12,563 bases of DNA from Vicinamibacteria bacterium (GTDB taxonomy: Bacteria; Acidobacteriota; Vicinamibacteria; Vicinamibacterales; UBA2999), in contig JAICQE010000139.1 in assembly GCA_025938035.1 (NCBI GenBank), positions 1 to 12,563 on the forward strand, read 5' to 3'. Of the stretch, positions 1 to 7,070 are shown piece by piece (positions within the stretch are counted from its first letter, which is position 1; each line of letters starts with the position of its first letter). A program made the position numbers and the translations under genes. Below the pieces are notes generated by a model. The model ran no database searches. It was given only the letters and a program-made list of their open reading frames with translations, and was not told the origin of the DNA.

Positions 1-26
1 CGCCACCCGACGGGCGGAGGCGGACA

Positions 27-2324
27 TCAGCGGCGAAGGAGACGGAGGGTGACGTCCCGCGACTGCCCCTCACCGAGCGTGACCCGCAGCGCGCGCGCGG
101 CAAGCGCGTCCAGCACACCGGGCGACTGCAGGTCGCCCGCGACGTCAGTGCCGTCAAGTCGATCGACCGCCGCAACCCAGTACTCTCCAGGGACCAGCCC
201 GGTCAGATGGAACGTGCCCTCCTGATTCGACGCGGCGGTTCGCATCCACCGCGAACGAATGGTCCACTTGTTCCGATCGGTCGGGAACATCACGACAGCG
301 AAGTCGCGAATGGCCGCGGCGCGGTCGTCGATCGCCCGGCCGCGTAACGCGGCCCCGGCGGCCGAGACCACCACCTCGACGTCGCGAAATGTTTCAGAAG
401 ACCCGAAGTCGAACGCCGAGTCGATGAGGTCCTGACCTTGATAGGTGATCGACTTGACGAACCAATCGGGGTTCTTCGGCTGCGCGATCAGGAAGTTTGG
501 ACCGAACACTCCCCTGTACTCGAACGTCTGATCCGGGGCCAGGATGAAGCCGGTCGAGCTGGAGTTCATCGGACTGCGATCGAAATCGGCAGAAACGGTT
601 CGAAGTTCTACGCCGAGGCGGGGTGGTTCGGCGATTCCCTCGTAGACGACGCGGCCCGTCAGCGTCGCGCCGAGCGAGAGCCTGAGTTGCAGCGGCGGCG
701 GATCATCCCCGGCGACCGTGACCGGCGCGGCCACGAAGTGTCGCGCCACCGCCACCACCGCACTTTTCCCTGTCCTGCCGGTGGCCGTGGCCTGCACGAC
801 ATATTCACCGGGCGAAACGTTGTTGAACGCGAACGTACCATCCGCGTCCGTGACGGCGTTGACTGGCTCCAGTTGAACCGCATTCGAACGTTCGCTGGCC
901 TTCAGCGTCATCAGCGCAGTTCTCGCCGATTTTCCATCGGGATCGAGCACCGTTCCTCGAATGCGACGCACCGGTGCCGGCTGCAGCGTCACGTCCACAG
1001 CCGTCGCGGTCGAATCTGCGGCGAGCCTCGTCGGCGCCGCCAGATCGATGAGCGGTGTCCCGGGATGGAACTGCGGCACGTAGCCGCTGGTGCCCGTGAG
1101 CAGATCTCGCGCAGCGGCCTGAACGAGATACGTCCCGGCCGGGAGTCCGAACAAGCGGTACTGGCCACGATCATCCGTTCGGCCGGAGGCACTGGTGGGG
1201 GTCGCAACGCGAAACGCACGCATGCGTCCGGCCATGGCACGCAGCTCGAACGCGCTGACGGCAACGCCCTGCATCGGCTCCCCGAATTCATCGACGATCG
1301 TTCCGGTAATCGCCGACCCGCGCACCATCGTCACGTCTACTCCGTCCGCAGTCTGGCCGGGGCGCAGCGTGACCGTCGCATCCGCCGTGTCGCCGTCCAG
1401 AAGCATCAACTCCACTGCGCTCCGGGGCTGTCCGGATCTGCTGCCGATGAATCCGCGCTTGAATGCACGGACTCTGTAATCGTCCCCCTCCAATCGCTCG
1501 ATCGCATAGCGGCCGCGAGCGTCGGTTTCAACCGCTGGGGAGGGCCGGCCGGCCGAGCCGTAGGCCTGCACAGTCGCGCCGGCCACAGGCATCCCCTGCG
1601 GACTGACGACGCGCCCGCGTACTGAGGCAGTTGCACCAGCGCGGACAGGCGCCGGTGTGCCGGTCACTCCAGCGGGCACGTTGACGGTGAGGTTGAGGCC
1701 GGTGATTTCCGATCCAAGGGCAACGTTCACCGTGCGCTCTTCGGGCTCCGGATCCGGCGCGCGAACAGGTCCGGACGATGAGGCGCTGAAAGCTGCTCGT
1801 GGACGGGCGCTGACCACGTACGCCCCAGCCACAAGATTGCCGAAACGGAATTCGCCGAGATCGTTGGTCGTCGTCGTCAAGATCTGCGTTGCTGCGTCGG
1901 GCGGCGTGGAGCGGCGCGCAGTGATGACCGCGTCATCCACGGGAGCACCGGATCGATCGCGAACCTGACCGTTGATCGCCGTACCAAGCGGCATCCGGAT
2001 GCGCAGTGCGGCCGCCTTCTGCGCGTTCAGTTCCCTGCGGCCGAAATCCTGCGAGACGACGGCGTATCGTGCCTTCGTGAACGTCAGCCGAACCGACTGC
2101 GCGTCGGGCAGGCCGATACTGAACTGCCCACGCTCATCCGTCAGGACCGGTGGATCGGGAACGGCAACACCGACAACAGCGACGCGAACGCGTGCGAGCG
2201 GCGCATCGTTGGTGGTCGTCACCACACCCCGAAGCGTAAGGGCCGGTCCGCTCGCCGCCGGTTGCTGAGCCGTTGCAGGGGGTGCGACAAGTGCGACAAG
2301 TACAAGCGCGACCGGCAGCCTCAT
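27..2324 (-). CDS. Secreted protein with seven carboxypeptidase-regulatory-like repeats
   Basis: A 765-residue protein that appears to be made almost wholly of beta-sandwich repeats of the CarboxypepD_reg type. A signal peptide is visible (MRLPVALVLVALV, cleaved near ATAQQ, about residue 20). Seven units start near residues 31, 117, 235, 339, 454, 554 and 660. Each opens with a G-x-V motif (LRGVV, INGQV, VRGRV, ITGTI, IRGTV, LTGRV, LRGRA), and most carry D-x-x-G-x-[FY] and end in G-x-Y-x-V (for example NDLGEFRFGNLVAGAYVV). In this family such repeats act as extracellular adhesive, transport or scaffolding modules; no enzyme domain, TonB-receptor barrel or membrane anchor is seen. ATG at 2324 is chosen over the in-frame TTG at 2336 because GGAGG lies 5 nt before the ATG. 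It follows the DUF6496 gene by 30 nt on the same strand, so co-transcription is plausible. Exact function is unknown. Confidence 0.85.
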   Translation of the reverse strand: MRLPVALVLVALVAPPATAQQPAASGPALTLRGVVTTTNDAPLARVRVAVVGVAVPDPPVLTDERGQFSIGLPDAQSVRLTFTKARYAVVSQDFGRRELNAQKAAALRIRMPLGTAINGQVRDRSGAPVDDAVITARRSTPPDAATQILTTTTNDLGEFRFGNLVAGAYVVSARPRAAFSASSSGPVRAPDPEPEERTVNVALGSEITGLNLTVNVPAGVTGTPAPVRAGATASVRGRVVSPQGMPVAGATVQAYGSAGRPSPAVETDARGRYAIERLEGDDYRVRAFKRGFIGSRSGQPRSAVELMLLDGDTADATVTLRPGQTADGVDVTMVRGSAITGTIVDEFGEPMQGVAVSAFELRAMAGRMRAFRVATPTSASGRTDDRGQYRLFGLPAGTYLVQAAARDLLTGTSGYVPQFHPGTPLIDLAAPTRLAADSTATAVDVTLQPAPVRRIRGTVLDPDGKSARTALMTLKASERSNAVQLEPVNAVTDADGTFAFNNVSPGEYVVQATATGRTGKSAVVAVARHFVAAPVTVAGDDPPPLQLRLSLGATLTGRVVYEGIAEPPRLGVELRTVSADFDRSPMNSSSTGFILAPDQTFEYRGVFGPNFLIAQPKNPDWFVKSITYQGQDLIDSAFDFGSSETFRDVEVVVSAAGAALRGRAIDDRAAAIRDFAVVMFPTDRNKWTIRSRWMRTAASNQEGTFHLTGLVPGEYWVAAVDRLDGTDVAGDLQSPGVLDALAARALRVTLGEGQSRDVTLRLLRR

Positions 2325-2354
2325 CGCATCCTCCAACGGCGGGCCGGGCGATCG

Positions 2355-2561
2355 TTACCGCTTCTTGCCTGCCTTTTTGCGCGTGCCCTTTCGCTTCCGC
2401 GGGACCTGCGCGCCCTTCTCACGAGCCTCGGAAAGGCCAATCGCGATCGCCTGCTTACGGCTCTTGACCTTGCGGCCGGATCCGCTTTTCAGCGTTCCCT
2501 TCTTCCGCCGCCGCATCGCGCTCTCGACACGCTTGCCCGCACTCTTGCCGTACTTGGCCAT
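2355..2561 (-). CDS. DUF6496-family small basic protein
   Basis: A 68-residue, very basic protein (MAKYGKSAGKRVESAMRRRK at the N-terminus, KRKGTRKKAGKKR at the C-terminus) with the core GTLKSGSGRKVKSRKQAIAI followed by GLSEAREKGAQVP. This Lys/Arg-rich core with SRKQAIAIGLSEAR is the hallmark of DUF6496 proteins, which are small and uncharacterised. The charge and alanine/lysine-rich tail resemble histone-like or nucleic-acid-binding tails, so DNA or RNA binding is a reasonable guess but is not shown. The start is supported by GGAGG 5 nt upstream of the ATG. That Shine-Dalgarno is one arm of a palindrome at 2567-2615. It sits between the ABC ATPase gene upstream and the repeat-protein gene downstream on the same strand. 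Confidence 0.82.
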   Translation of the reverse strand: MAKYGKSAGKRVESAMRRRKKGTLKSGSGRKVKSRKQAIAIGLSEAREKGAQVPRKRKGTRKKAGKKR

Positions 2562-2566
2562 GGAAT

Positions 2567-2615
2567 CCTCCAGACGCCGGGTCCGCCTCTAAGCGGACAC
2601 TACGCCGGCTGGAGG
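2567..2615 (-). promoter_or_regulatory. Palindromic leader hairpin overlapping the DUF6496 Shine-Dalgarno
   Basis: A 49-bp imperfect palindrome. The outer arms are CCTCCAG (2567-2573) and CTGGAGG (2609-2615), followed by GCCGG/CCGGC (2576-2580 with 2605-2609) and a core gtccgcctctaagcggac (2581-2598). In the minus-strand RNA the GGAGG ribosome-binding site of the DUF6496 gene is inside the outer stem, so the folded form would hide it. The core also matches a sequence inside the protease gene at 10270-10293 (20 of 24 positions), so this looks like one copy of a dispersed REP-type element recruited to a leader. A role in translation control or transcription attenuation after the ABC gene is inference. 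Confidence 0.5.
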
Positions 2616-2645
2616 TCTCTCCCAAAAGCGGTGCCATTGTACGGA

Positions 2646-3449
2646 TCATCGAGGCCGTACGTGGTAATAGCCCCCGCTCCTTTCGACGACGACCGCGCCG
2701 CCAAAGACGGTTTCAAGCCGCTCGGACGTCAGCGCCTCTTCGGCGGGACCGTCGAATGCGACGCAGCCACCCTTCAACAGCACGACGCGCGTGATTTCAG
2801 GAATGATCTCGTCGATGTGATGCGTCACGAGGATCAGCGTCGTCCCTTCCCGCGCGAGGCGGCGAATCGACTCCATGAATCGATGGCGTGCGACCGGATC
2901 GAGCCCGGCGGTAGGCTCGTCGAGAACGAGAGCGTCCGGTTTCGTGATGAGCGCGCGCGCGATCAAGACGCGGCGCCGCTCGCCCGCTGACAACTCGTTG
3001 AGCGGCCGCCCGCCAAGATGCAGTGCCCCTACGCGCTCGAGTGCCTCGCGTGCACGGTCGCGCATCGCGTCCGTTACCTCGTGATGCGCAAACACGCCGT
3101 GGCTGCCGAGCAGACCCGACAGCGCGACGTCGAGGCCGCACACGCGGCCGCCCGACGTGCCAAGGCCGAATCCGGCATCGAGGTCGCCGGTCACCACGCC
3201 GAGACGCGCGCGAAGTTCCGACAGATCCCACGTCGATCTGCCGAAGAGCCTGAGCGGCGGCGTGCCGTTGTCGGTTGCCCGCGGCCGATCGTCCAGCGTC
3301 AGCATGCGGATGAACGAGGACTTCCCGGCGCCGTTCGGGCCGAGCACGGCGGTATGCTGGCGAGGCTCGACGATCAGCGACAGATTCTCGAACACCCGCG
3401 TCCGGCCACGGACGAGCGTCGCGTTTCTTAACTCGAGCACGGGTTCCAT
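2646..3449 (-). CDS. ABC transporter ATP-binding protein, ModF/YlmA-like (COG1119 type)
   Basis: A 267-residue single-domain ABC ATPase. Visible motifs in order are Walker A GPNGAGKSS (37-45), a D-loop-proximal signature LSAGE (153-157), Walker B ALVLDEPTAGLD (173-184) and the switch histidine VTHH (H210/H211). The C-terminus (GGAVVVERSGGYYHVRPR) is short with no regulatory domain. The usual Q-loop glutamine is not apparent: the equivalent stretch reads LGVVTGDLD (83-91), as in the ModF/YlmA-like group where this loop deviates. No permease or binding protein lies in the window, so either the partner is elsewhere or the protein works without a transporter. The substrate cannot be told. ATG at 3449 has no good Shine-Dalgarno; a pyrimidine-rich 17-bp tandem array begins 15 nt upstream. 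Gap to DUF6496 is 84 nt. Confidence 0.85.
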   Translation of the reverse strand: MEPVLELRNATLVRGRTRVFENLSLIVEPRQHTAVLGPNGAGKSSFIRMLTLDDRPRATDNGTPPLRLFGRSTWDLSELRARLGVVTGDLDAGFGLGTSGGRVCGLDVALSGLLGSHGVFAHHEVTDAMRDRAREALERVGALHLGGRPLNELSAGERRRVLIARALITKPDALVLDEPTAGLDPVARHRFMESIRRLAREGTTLILVTHHIDEIIPEITRVVLLKGGCVAFDGPAEEALTSERLETVFGGAVVVERSGGYYHVRPR

Positions 3450-3464
3450 GGAGCTCGTCTATTT

Positions 3465-3520
3465 AAGTGGAAAAGTTGAAGAAGTGGAAAAGTTGAAGAA
3501 GTGGAAAAATTGAAGAAGTG
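3465..3520. repeat. 17-bp tandem repeat array, 3.3 units
   Basis: Three units of aagtggaaaagttgaag (3465-3481, 3482-3498 and 3499-3515, the third with one G-to-A change) plus a partial fourth (3516-3520). The purine-rich plus strand is strikingly AT-rich for this genome. On the minus strand it becomes a CU-rich leader just upstream of the ABC ATPase start codon. Confidence 0.95.
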
Positions 3521-3526
3521 CCGTGC

Positions 3527-3556
3527 TTGCGAGAGGGCCATTCCGACCCCTAATAT
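3527..3556 (+). promoter_or_regulatory. Possible sigma-70 promoter for the L,D-transpeptidase gene
   Basis: TTGCGA (3527-3532) and TAATAT (3551-3556) are separated by 18 nt, close to the vegetative consensus, in an otherwise GC-rich setting. A start site near 3563 would give a roughly 33-nt leader with GAAGG (3582-3586) placed 9 nt before the TTG start at 3596. Position and spacing fit; no expression evidence exists. Confidence 0.4.
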
Positions 3557-3595
3557 AGGTGTCCCAATCTCCCGACATTTGAAGGCTAACCAGCG

Positions 3596-4375
3596 TTGAA
3601 CAGACGGGCTGTCAGCATACTCATCGGCGTTGTGTGCCTCATCGGCGTCGTTCCCGCAGCCATTTCCGGCCCTGCAGCGCCAGGAGCGGTTCGCGCCGCC
3701 GGCAAGGCTGTGAAGGCGCGAACCGTGATGACGCTACCCACGGACGACACGTCCGGCATCTCGCCCTCCGTACTGCAGCTCGCCCTCGCGGCGGTGTCCT
3801 GCGCGGTGAATTCCGGTGCGATCGAGACGCCGCGAACGCTGACCGTCATCGACTACTCGCTGCCATCCACGAAACCGCGGCTATGGGTCTTCGATGTTCC
3901 GAGCGGACGCATCCTGTTCAAGGAGCTCGTGGCGCACGGGAAGAACACCGGCGAGAACCTGGCCACCAGCTTTTCTGATGTGATGAACAGCCGCCAGTCG
4001 AGCCTCGGGCTGTTCGTGACGCGCGACACCTACGTCGGCAGTAACGGCTACTCGCTCCGGATGAAGGGCCTCGAGCCCGGCTTCAACGCTAACGCGCTCG
4101 ACCGCGCGATCGTGATGCACGGTGCCCCATATGTCGATGCAGCGCTGGCAAAACAGCAGGGACGAATCGGGCGCAGCTGGGGCTGCCCGGCACTTCGCGA
4201 AGCCATTGCGCGCGACGTCATCGACACGGTCCGCGGCGGCGGCGTGATCTTCTCTTACTACCCGGACAAGGAGTGGTTGACCAACTCGCGGTTCCTGAAC
4301 TGCGACCGGCCGGCCACGAAGGACGCCGGGGTTGTAGCCACAAAGGACACCAAGATCACGAAGAAGACTTTGTAA
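3596..4375 (+). CDS. Secreted murein L,D-transpeptidase catalytic domain protein (YkuD_2 type)
   Basis: A 259-residue envelope protein with a signal peptide (basic MNRRAV, then hydrophobic SILIGVVCLIGVVPAAIS, to about residue 25). The catalytic-domain region spans about 82-237. It contains KPRLWVFDVPSGRILFKELV (93-112), HGKNTG (114-119), MHGAPYV (H175) and GRSWGCPA with the predicted nucleophile C197, the H...S-x-G-C arrangement of the YkuD fold. The likely reaction is L,D-transpeptidation or carboxypeptidation of peptidoglycan stem peptides in the periplasm. The start is TTG: GAAGG lies 9 nt upstream, and the first in-frame ATG (codon 45) would remove the signal peptide. The last 20 residues (ATKDAGVVATKDTKITKKTL) come from a degenerate DNA repeat, not from the domain. 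It converges on the anti-sigma gene with 21 nt between stops. Confidence 0.85.
   Translation: MNRRAVSILIGVVCLIGVVPAAISGPAAPGAVRAAGKAVKARTVMTLPTDDTSGISPSVLQLALAAVSCAVNSGAIETPRTLTVIDYSLPSTKPRLWVFDVPSGRILFKELVAHGKNTGENLATSFSDVMNSRQSSLGLFVTRDTYVGSNGYSLRMKGLEPGFNANALDRAIVMHGAPYVDAALAKQQGRIGRSWGCPALREAIARDVIDTVRGGGVIFSYYPDKEWLTNSRFLNCDRPATKDAGVVATKDTKITKKTL
4314..4368 (+). repeat. Degenerate CCACGAAGGACACNAAG repeat forming the gene's 3' end
   Basis: Two imperfect copies (ccacgaaggac at 4314, then ccacaaaggacaccaagatc starting at 4338, followed by acgaagaag) of the motif also present, on the opposite strand, at 11630-11656 as the complement of ccacgaaggacacgaag. It encodes the lysine/threonine-rich tail after the catalytic domain. 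Its purine-rich composition differs from the surrounding coding DNA. Confidence 0.6.
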
Positions 4376-4396
4376 TCTTTCGGCGCTTCAGTCACG

Positions 4397-5587
4397 TCAC
4401 GTCCCGCTTTGGGCGGACCTCCTCCGTAACATCCACCACACGGGCGGCCCCAGGATCAGCGCCCACAGGAGCAGCGCGGGTCCCCGTCGCAGAAGCAACA
4501 GGGTGACGGCGAGCATGCTCGTCGCGGCTGATGCAATCCCATCGGCGACCGCAAGGCGAAGCCGGGTCGGAATTGGAACCGGACCGAGATTCACCGCGGC
4601 AGCGCGCTCCTCGACAATCTCCAGCGTCAGCGTTGCATATTCGATTCGGCGATCGAGCTGCTTGCGTTCCGCTTCCATCTGCTCGATTTCGCCGCGGACG
4701 CGCGCGATCTCCCGTTCGACCTCGAGGACGTCACCCACGTCGCCCGTACGGCTCTGAAGCACCTCGGTCAGCCGCTTCTCGATCACCCGTGAGTTGGACA
4801 GCCGGGCATCCAGATCGGCAACCGTCGCCGTCACGTCTTCGGCGTTCTGCGACTCCTCGGTGACGCGACCGAGCTGGCGGAGCTCAGCGAGCGCAGTGTC
4901 GAACCGCGAGCTGGGGATCCGCAGCGTGCCGTTGATCGAGCGAGGCTGTCCGGGCCTGTTTGAAGCAGTGAGGGCACCCGCGAATCCGCCGATGTTCTGG
5001 AGAATTCGATCGACGGCAGGCCGGATGCGGTCGAAGTTTGCTGCCACCAGGCGAAGTGTTGCCGTGCGTACGATGCGCGGCCGATCCGGCGTTTCTGCGC
5101 GACTCGCCGGGTCGATTTGTCCGCCAGCTCTCATGGGGGCGGCATTGGCATTCCCGCCGGCGAAGCCTCGAGCTCTGAGCCGATCCCCGGGAGAGTCGAC
5201 GATGGTCTCGGGCATCTCCCGCGAACCAGCGACTACGACCGGCTTTGGCGTCGGTCGCAGGAGCGGTATCGCCGCGATCACCACGACGGCAGCCGCGCCG
5301 GCAAGCAGCCGCGGTCTGGTGGCCCAGGTCCAGACGCGGAGGCGCGAGGGCGCTGGACGTTCCGGGGGGAGCGGGCGTCGAAACGGCGGAGAGACGAGCG
5401 AATGCGGCGGCCCATCAACGTGCCATTCGCGCATCCGGATCGAGCCTTCCCGCAGTTCGGAAAGGAGCTCGCGACAGCCGTCGCAGCCAGCGAGATGGGC
5501 TTCGATGTCTCGTGCCTGAGCGGCGGGCAGTTCGCCGTCGAGATACGCCATCACATTTTCGGGCGTAACCGGGTGCACGGCGTTCAT
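4397..5587 (-). CDS. Zinc-finger anti-sigma factor fused to a DUF4349 domain
   Basis: A 396-residue membrane protein. The N-terminus has a zf-HC2 anti-sigma module (VMAYLDGELPAAQARDIEAH then LAGCDGC, with ligands H31, C35, C38), the part that in this family binds and holds an ECF sigma factor at the membrane. A transmembrane helix follows (about 93-110, LLAGAAAVVVIAAIPLL). The outer portion (about 170-328) matches DUF4349: RIVRTATLRLVAANFDRIRP, ASNRP, LRIPSSRFDTALAELRQLG and a coiled coil (about 255-320, EVEREIARVRGEIEQMEAER). A C-terminal hydrophobic region (about 350-388) suggests one or two more membrane segments. Its ATG overlaps the sigma-factor stop by 4 nt, the standard translational coupling of a sigma/anti-sigma pair. 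The periplasmic coiled coil is the likely sensor region, but the signal is unknown. Confidence 0.85.
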   Translation of the reverse strand: MNAVHPVTPENVMAYLDGELPAAQARDIEAHLAGCDGCRELLSELREGSIRMREWHVDGPPHSLVSPPFRRPLPPERPAPSRLRVWTWATRPRLLAGAAAVVVIAAIPLLRPTPKPVVVAGSREMPETIVDSPGDRLRARGFAGGNANAAPMRAGGQIDPASRAETPDRPRIVRTATLRLVAANFDRIRPAVDRILQNIGGFAGALTASNRPGQPRSINGTLRIPSSRFDTALAELRQLGRVTEESQNAEDVTATVADLDARLSNSRVIEKRLTEVLQSRTGDVGDVLEVEREIARVRGEIEQMEAERKQLDRRIEYATLTLEIVEERAAAVNLGPVPIPTRLRLAVADGIASAATSMLAVTLLLLRRGPALLLWALILGPPVWWMLRRRSAQSGT

Positions 5588-6117
5588 CGTTTCATCCTCC
5601 GTGAATCAACGGTGGGCACGAGTGCCGCCTTCAGCGCCATCCGCGCACGGAACAGCCGCGAGCGCACGGTATTCAGCGGCAGCCGCCGGAGATCCGCTAT
5701 CTCCTGGTAACTCAGCTCGTGGTACTCGCGCAGCATGAGGATCTCGCGGTCGTCCTCTGCGAGTTGAGCCAGCGCATGACGCACCCACAGTCCGGCATCC
5801 GGATCACCTGGTGAACTGGCCGGGGGATCGAATTCGAGCGGATCGGTGGACCGGTGCGCGGCTTTGCGCCGATAGGCGCTCAGCACGTGATACGCGATGC
5901 CGAAGACGTACGCACGAAACGTGGTCCGCGCCTCGAATCGGTTCAGGCCCTCGAGCAGTGCAACGAAGGTGTCCTGTGCCAGGTCCTCGGCGTGGGCCGC
6001 CTCGGGCACTCGCCGCCTGAAGAACTGCCAGACGGGCCCGCGATAACGCTCGAACAAGGCCTCGAACGCCTGGCCCGAACCGTACCGTGCGTCCCGCACG
6101 AGTTCGTCGTCCGTCAC
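5584..6117 (-). CDS. ECF-type RNA polymerase sigma factor
   Basis: A 177-residue sigma-70 family protein of the usual ECF length. Region 2 spans about 18-85 (FEALFERYRGPVWQFFRRRV, then the core-binding AHAEDLAQDTFVALLEGL at 41-58 and the -10 recognition part RTTFRAYVFGIAYHVLSAYR). Region 4 spans about 113-165 (ALAQLAEDDREILMLREYHE then the helix-turn-helix LSYQEIADLRRLPLNTVRSR). The start is GTG with GAGGGG 3 nt upstream. The overlapping downstream gene encodes a zinc-finger anti-sigma factor, so this is an ECF regulon controlled from the membrane. A GGAACTT box 38 nt upstream hints at autoregulation. The target genes cannot be read from the window. Confidence 0.93.
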   Translation of the reverse strand: MTDDELVRDARYGSGQAFEALFERYRGPVWQFFRRRVPEAAHAEDLAQDTFVALLEGLNRFEARTTFRAYVFGIAYHVLSAYRRKAAHRSTDPLEFDPPASSPGDPDAGLWVRHALAQLAEDDREILMLREYHELSYQEIADLRRLPLNTVRSRLFRARMALKAALVPTVDSRRMKR

Positions 6118-6123
6118 ACGCCC

Positions 6124-6161
6124 CTCAGTGACTGTAGTGTCCTGAGAAGCGGGAAAGTTCC
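6124..6161 (-). promoter_or_regulatory. Possible ECF-type promoter and inverted repeat upstream of the sigma gene
   Basis: On the minus strand GGAACTT (6161-6155) matches the classic ECF -35 element. No clean -10 was identified; the -10 would fall in CACTAC near 6139-6134. The same area holds an inverted repeat (ctcag-t-gac, tgtagt, gtc-ctgag, 6124-6146; 8-bp stem with a bulged T) that touches the GAGGGG Shine-Dalgarno. It could be an operator, a leader hairpin or an end signal for the hydrolase gene. Confidence 0.3.
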
Positions 6162-6171
6162 AGATCCGGTT

Positions 6172-7068
6172 CTACCGCGACGCCAGGAACGAATCGATCA
6201 GGGTGAGGACCTCGGCAGGCTTGTCCTCGCTCGGGTAATGACCGGTATCGGGAATGGTGACGATGCGGACCCGCGGCAGCGTCGCCCGCAGCTTCTCCTG
6301 CGTTTCCGCGGGAACGATGTTGCTGCGGCCGCCGATGATGTAGAGCGCAGGCGCCGTGATCCTGCTGACAGCAGCCCACAGATCGGTGACGACGAATCCC
6401 TTCGCGATGTTGGGGTCGCGCCTCCAGACGAGGCGGCCGTCCGCCCGTCTCGTCGTTCCGTACCGAACGTAGGTCGCCACGTTGACCTCCGGCATCCCGG
6501 GATTCGCCTTCCGGACCTGCGCGGCAACCTCCGCTTCCGACGCCCATCCGGCTTGTTCCTCGGTCACCCGCCGCTGGTAGTTGTCGGCAATCTGCCTTGG
6601 CCGCTCCGGTCCGACGTCCTCCGAAATCACGTGCGAGACGCGCTCGGGATGCAGGCCCGCATAGACCTGCGCCACACGCCCGCCCGTCGAATTGCCCCAG
6701 ATGACGATGTCACGGAGCTGCAGCTGATCGACGACGCCTTCCATGTCGCGCACGTAGTCTTCGACCGTGTATCGCGCCTCGGGATCCCACGCCGATTCGC
6801 CATGGCCACGCATGTCCACGGCAATGACGCGAAAGCGTGACCGGAAATGCGGCGCGACGTGATCGAAGGTGTGCGCGTGCCGATCGAGGCCGTGGACGAG
6901 AATCAGCGGCCGTCCGGTGCCACCCCAATCCAGATAGTGGAGACGCAGACCGTTGACGGTGATGAACCGATCGACGGGTGCCGTCGCCGACGCGACGGAA
7001 GGAGCCTGTCCGGAAACCACGACTACGGCGGCGAACACCCCTGCTGCGGCCATGAGAATTTTCGCCAT
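6172..7068 (-). CDS. Exported alpha/beta-fold hydrolase
   Basis: A 298-residue alpha/beta hydrolase with an N-terminal export signal (MAKILMAAAGVFAAVVVVSG, about 1-21). Visible elements are the oxyanion LVHGLDRH (57-64), DMRGHGES (85-92), the nucleophile elbow GNSTG (S127), and the C-terminal histidine DTGHYP (H277). The usual acid position after the sixth/seventh strands reads GGRSNIVP (246-253), with Ser where Asp is common; an EDVGPE motif (D151) may supply the acid, as in hydrolases carrying GxxS and DVGP together. The substrate is unknown; ester, lactone or epoxide hydrolysis are all possible. ATG at 7068 is preferred to the TTG at 7098 because the latter would translate a 7-bp tandem array as the leader. 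No convincing Shine-Dalgarno is seen. It ends 54 nt before the sigma gene. Confidence 0.85.
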   Translation of the reverse strand: MAKILMAAAGVFAAVVVVSGQAPSVASATAPVDRFITVNGLRLHYLDWGGTGRPLILVHGLDRHAHTFDHVAPHFRSRFRVIAVDMRGHGESAWDPEARYTVEDYVRDMEGVVDQLQLRDIVIWGNSTGGRVAQVYAGLHPERVSHVISEDVGPERPRQIADNYQRRVTEEQAGWASEAEVAAQVRKANPGMPEVNVATYVRYGTTRRADGRLVWRRDPNIAKGFVVTDLWAAVSRITAPALYIIGGRSNIVPAETQEKLRATLPRVRIVTIPDTGHYPSEDKPAEVLTLIDSFLASR

Positions 7069-7070
7069 AA

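Noticed and set aside
3..17. Hairpin ccaccc-gac-gggcgg after the first gene's stop as a terminator
   Set aside because: A 6-bp stem with one G-U pair, no T-tract, and cut close to the window edge; too weak to call.
438..1625. A 395-codon plus-strand frame
   Set aside because: It is antisense to the seven-repeat secreted protein, rich in Arg/His as expected for a shadow, with no ribosome-binding site or domain.
4401..4418. Another GTCC...GGAC palindrome (gtcccgctttgggcggac) at the anti-sigma gene's 3' end
   Set aside because: It resembles the REP-like family, but the stem is interrupted by mismatches, so membership cannot be supported from this copy.
5854..6840. A 328-codon plus-strand frame across the sigma-factor and hydrolase genes
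   Set aside because: It overlaps two well-supported genes on the other strand and has no recognisable domain.
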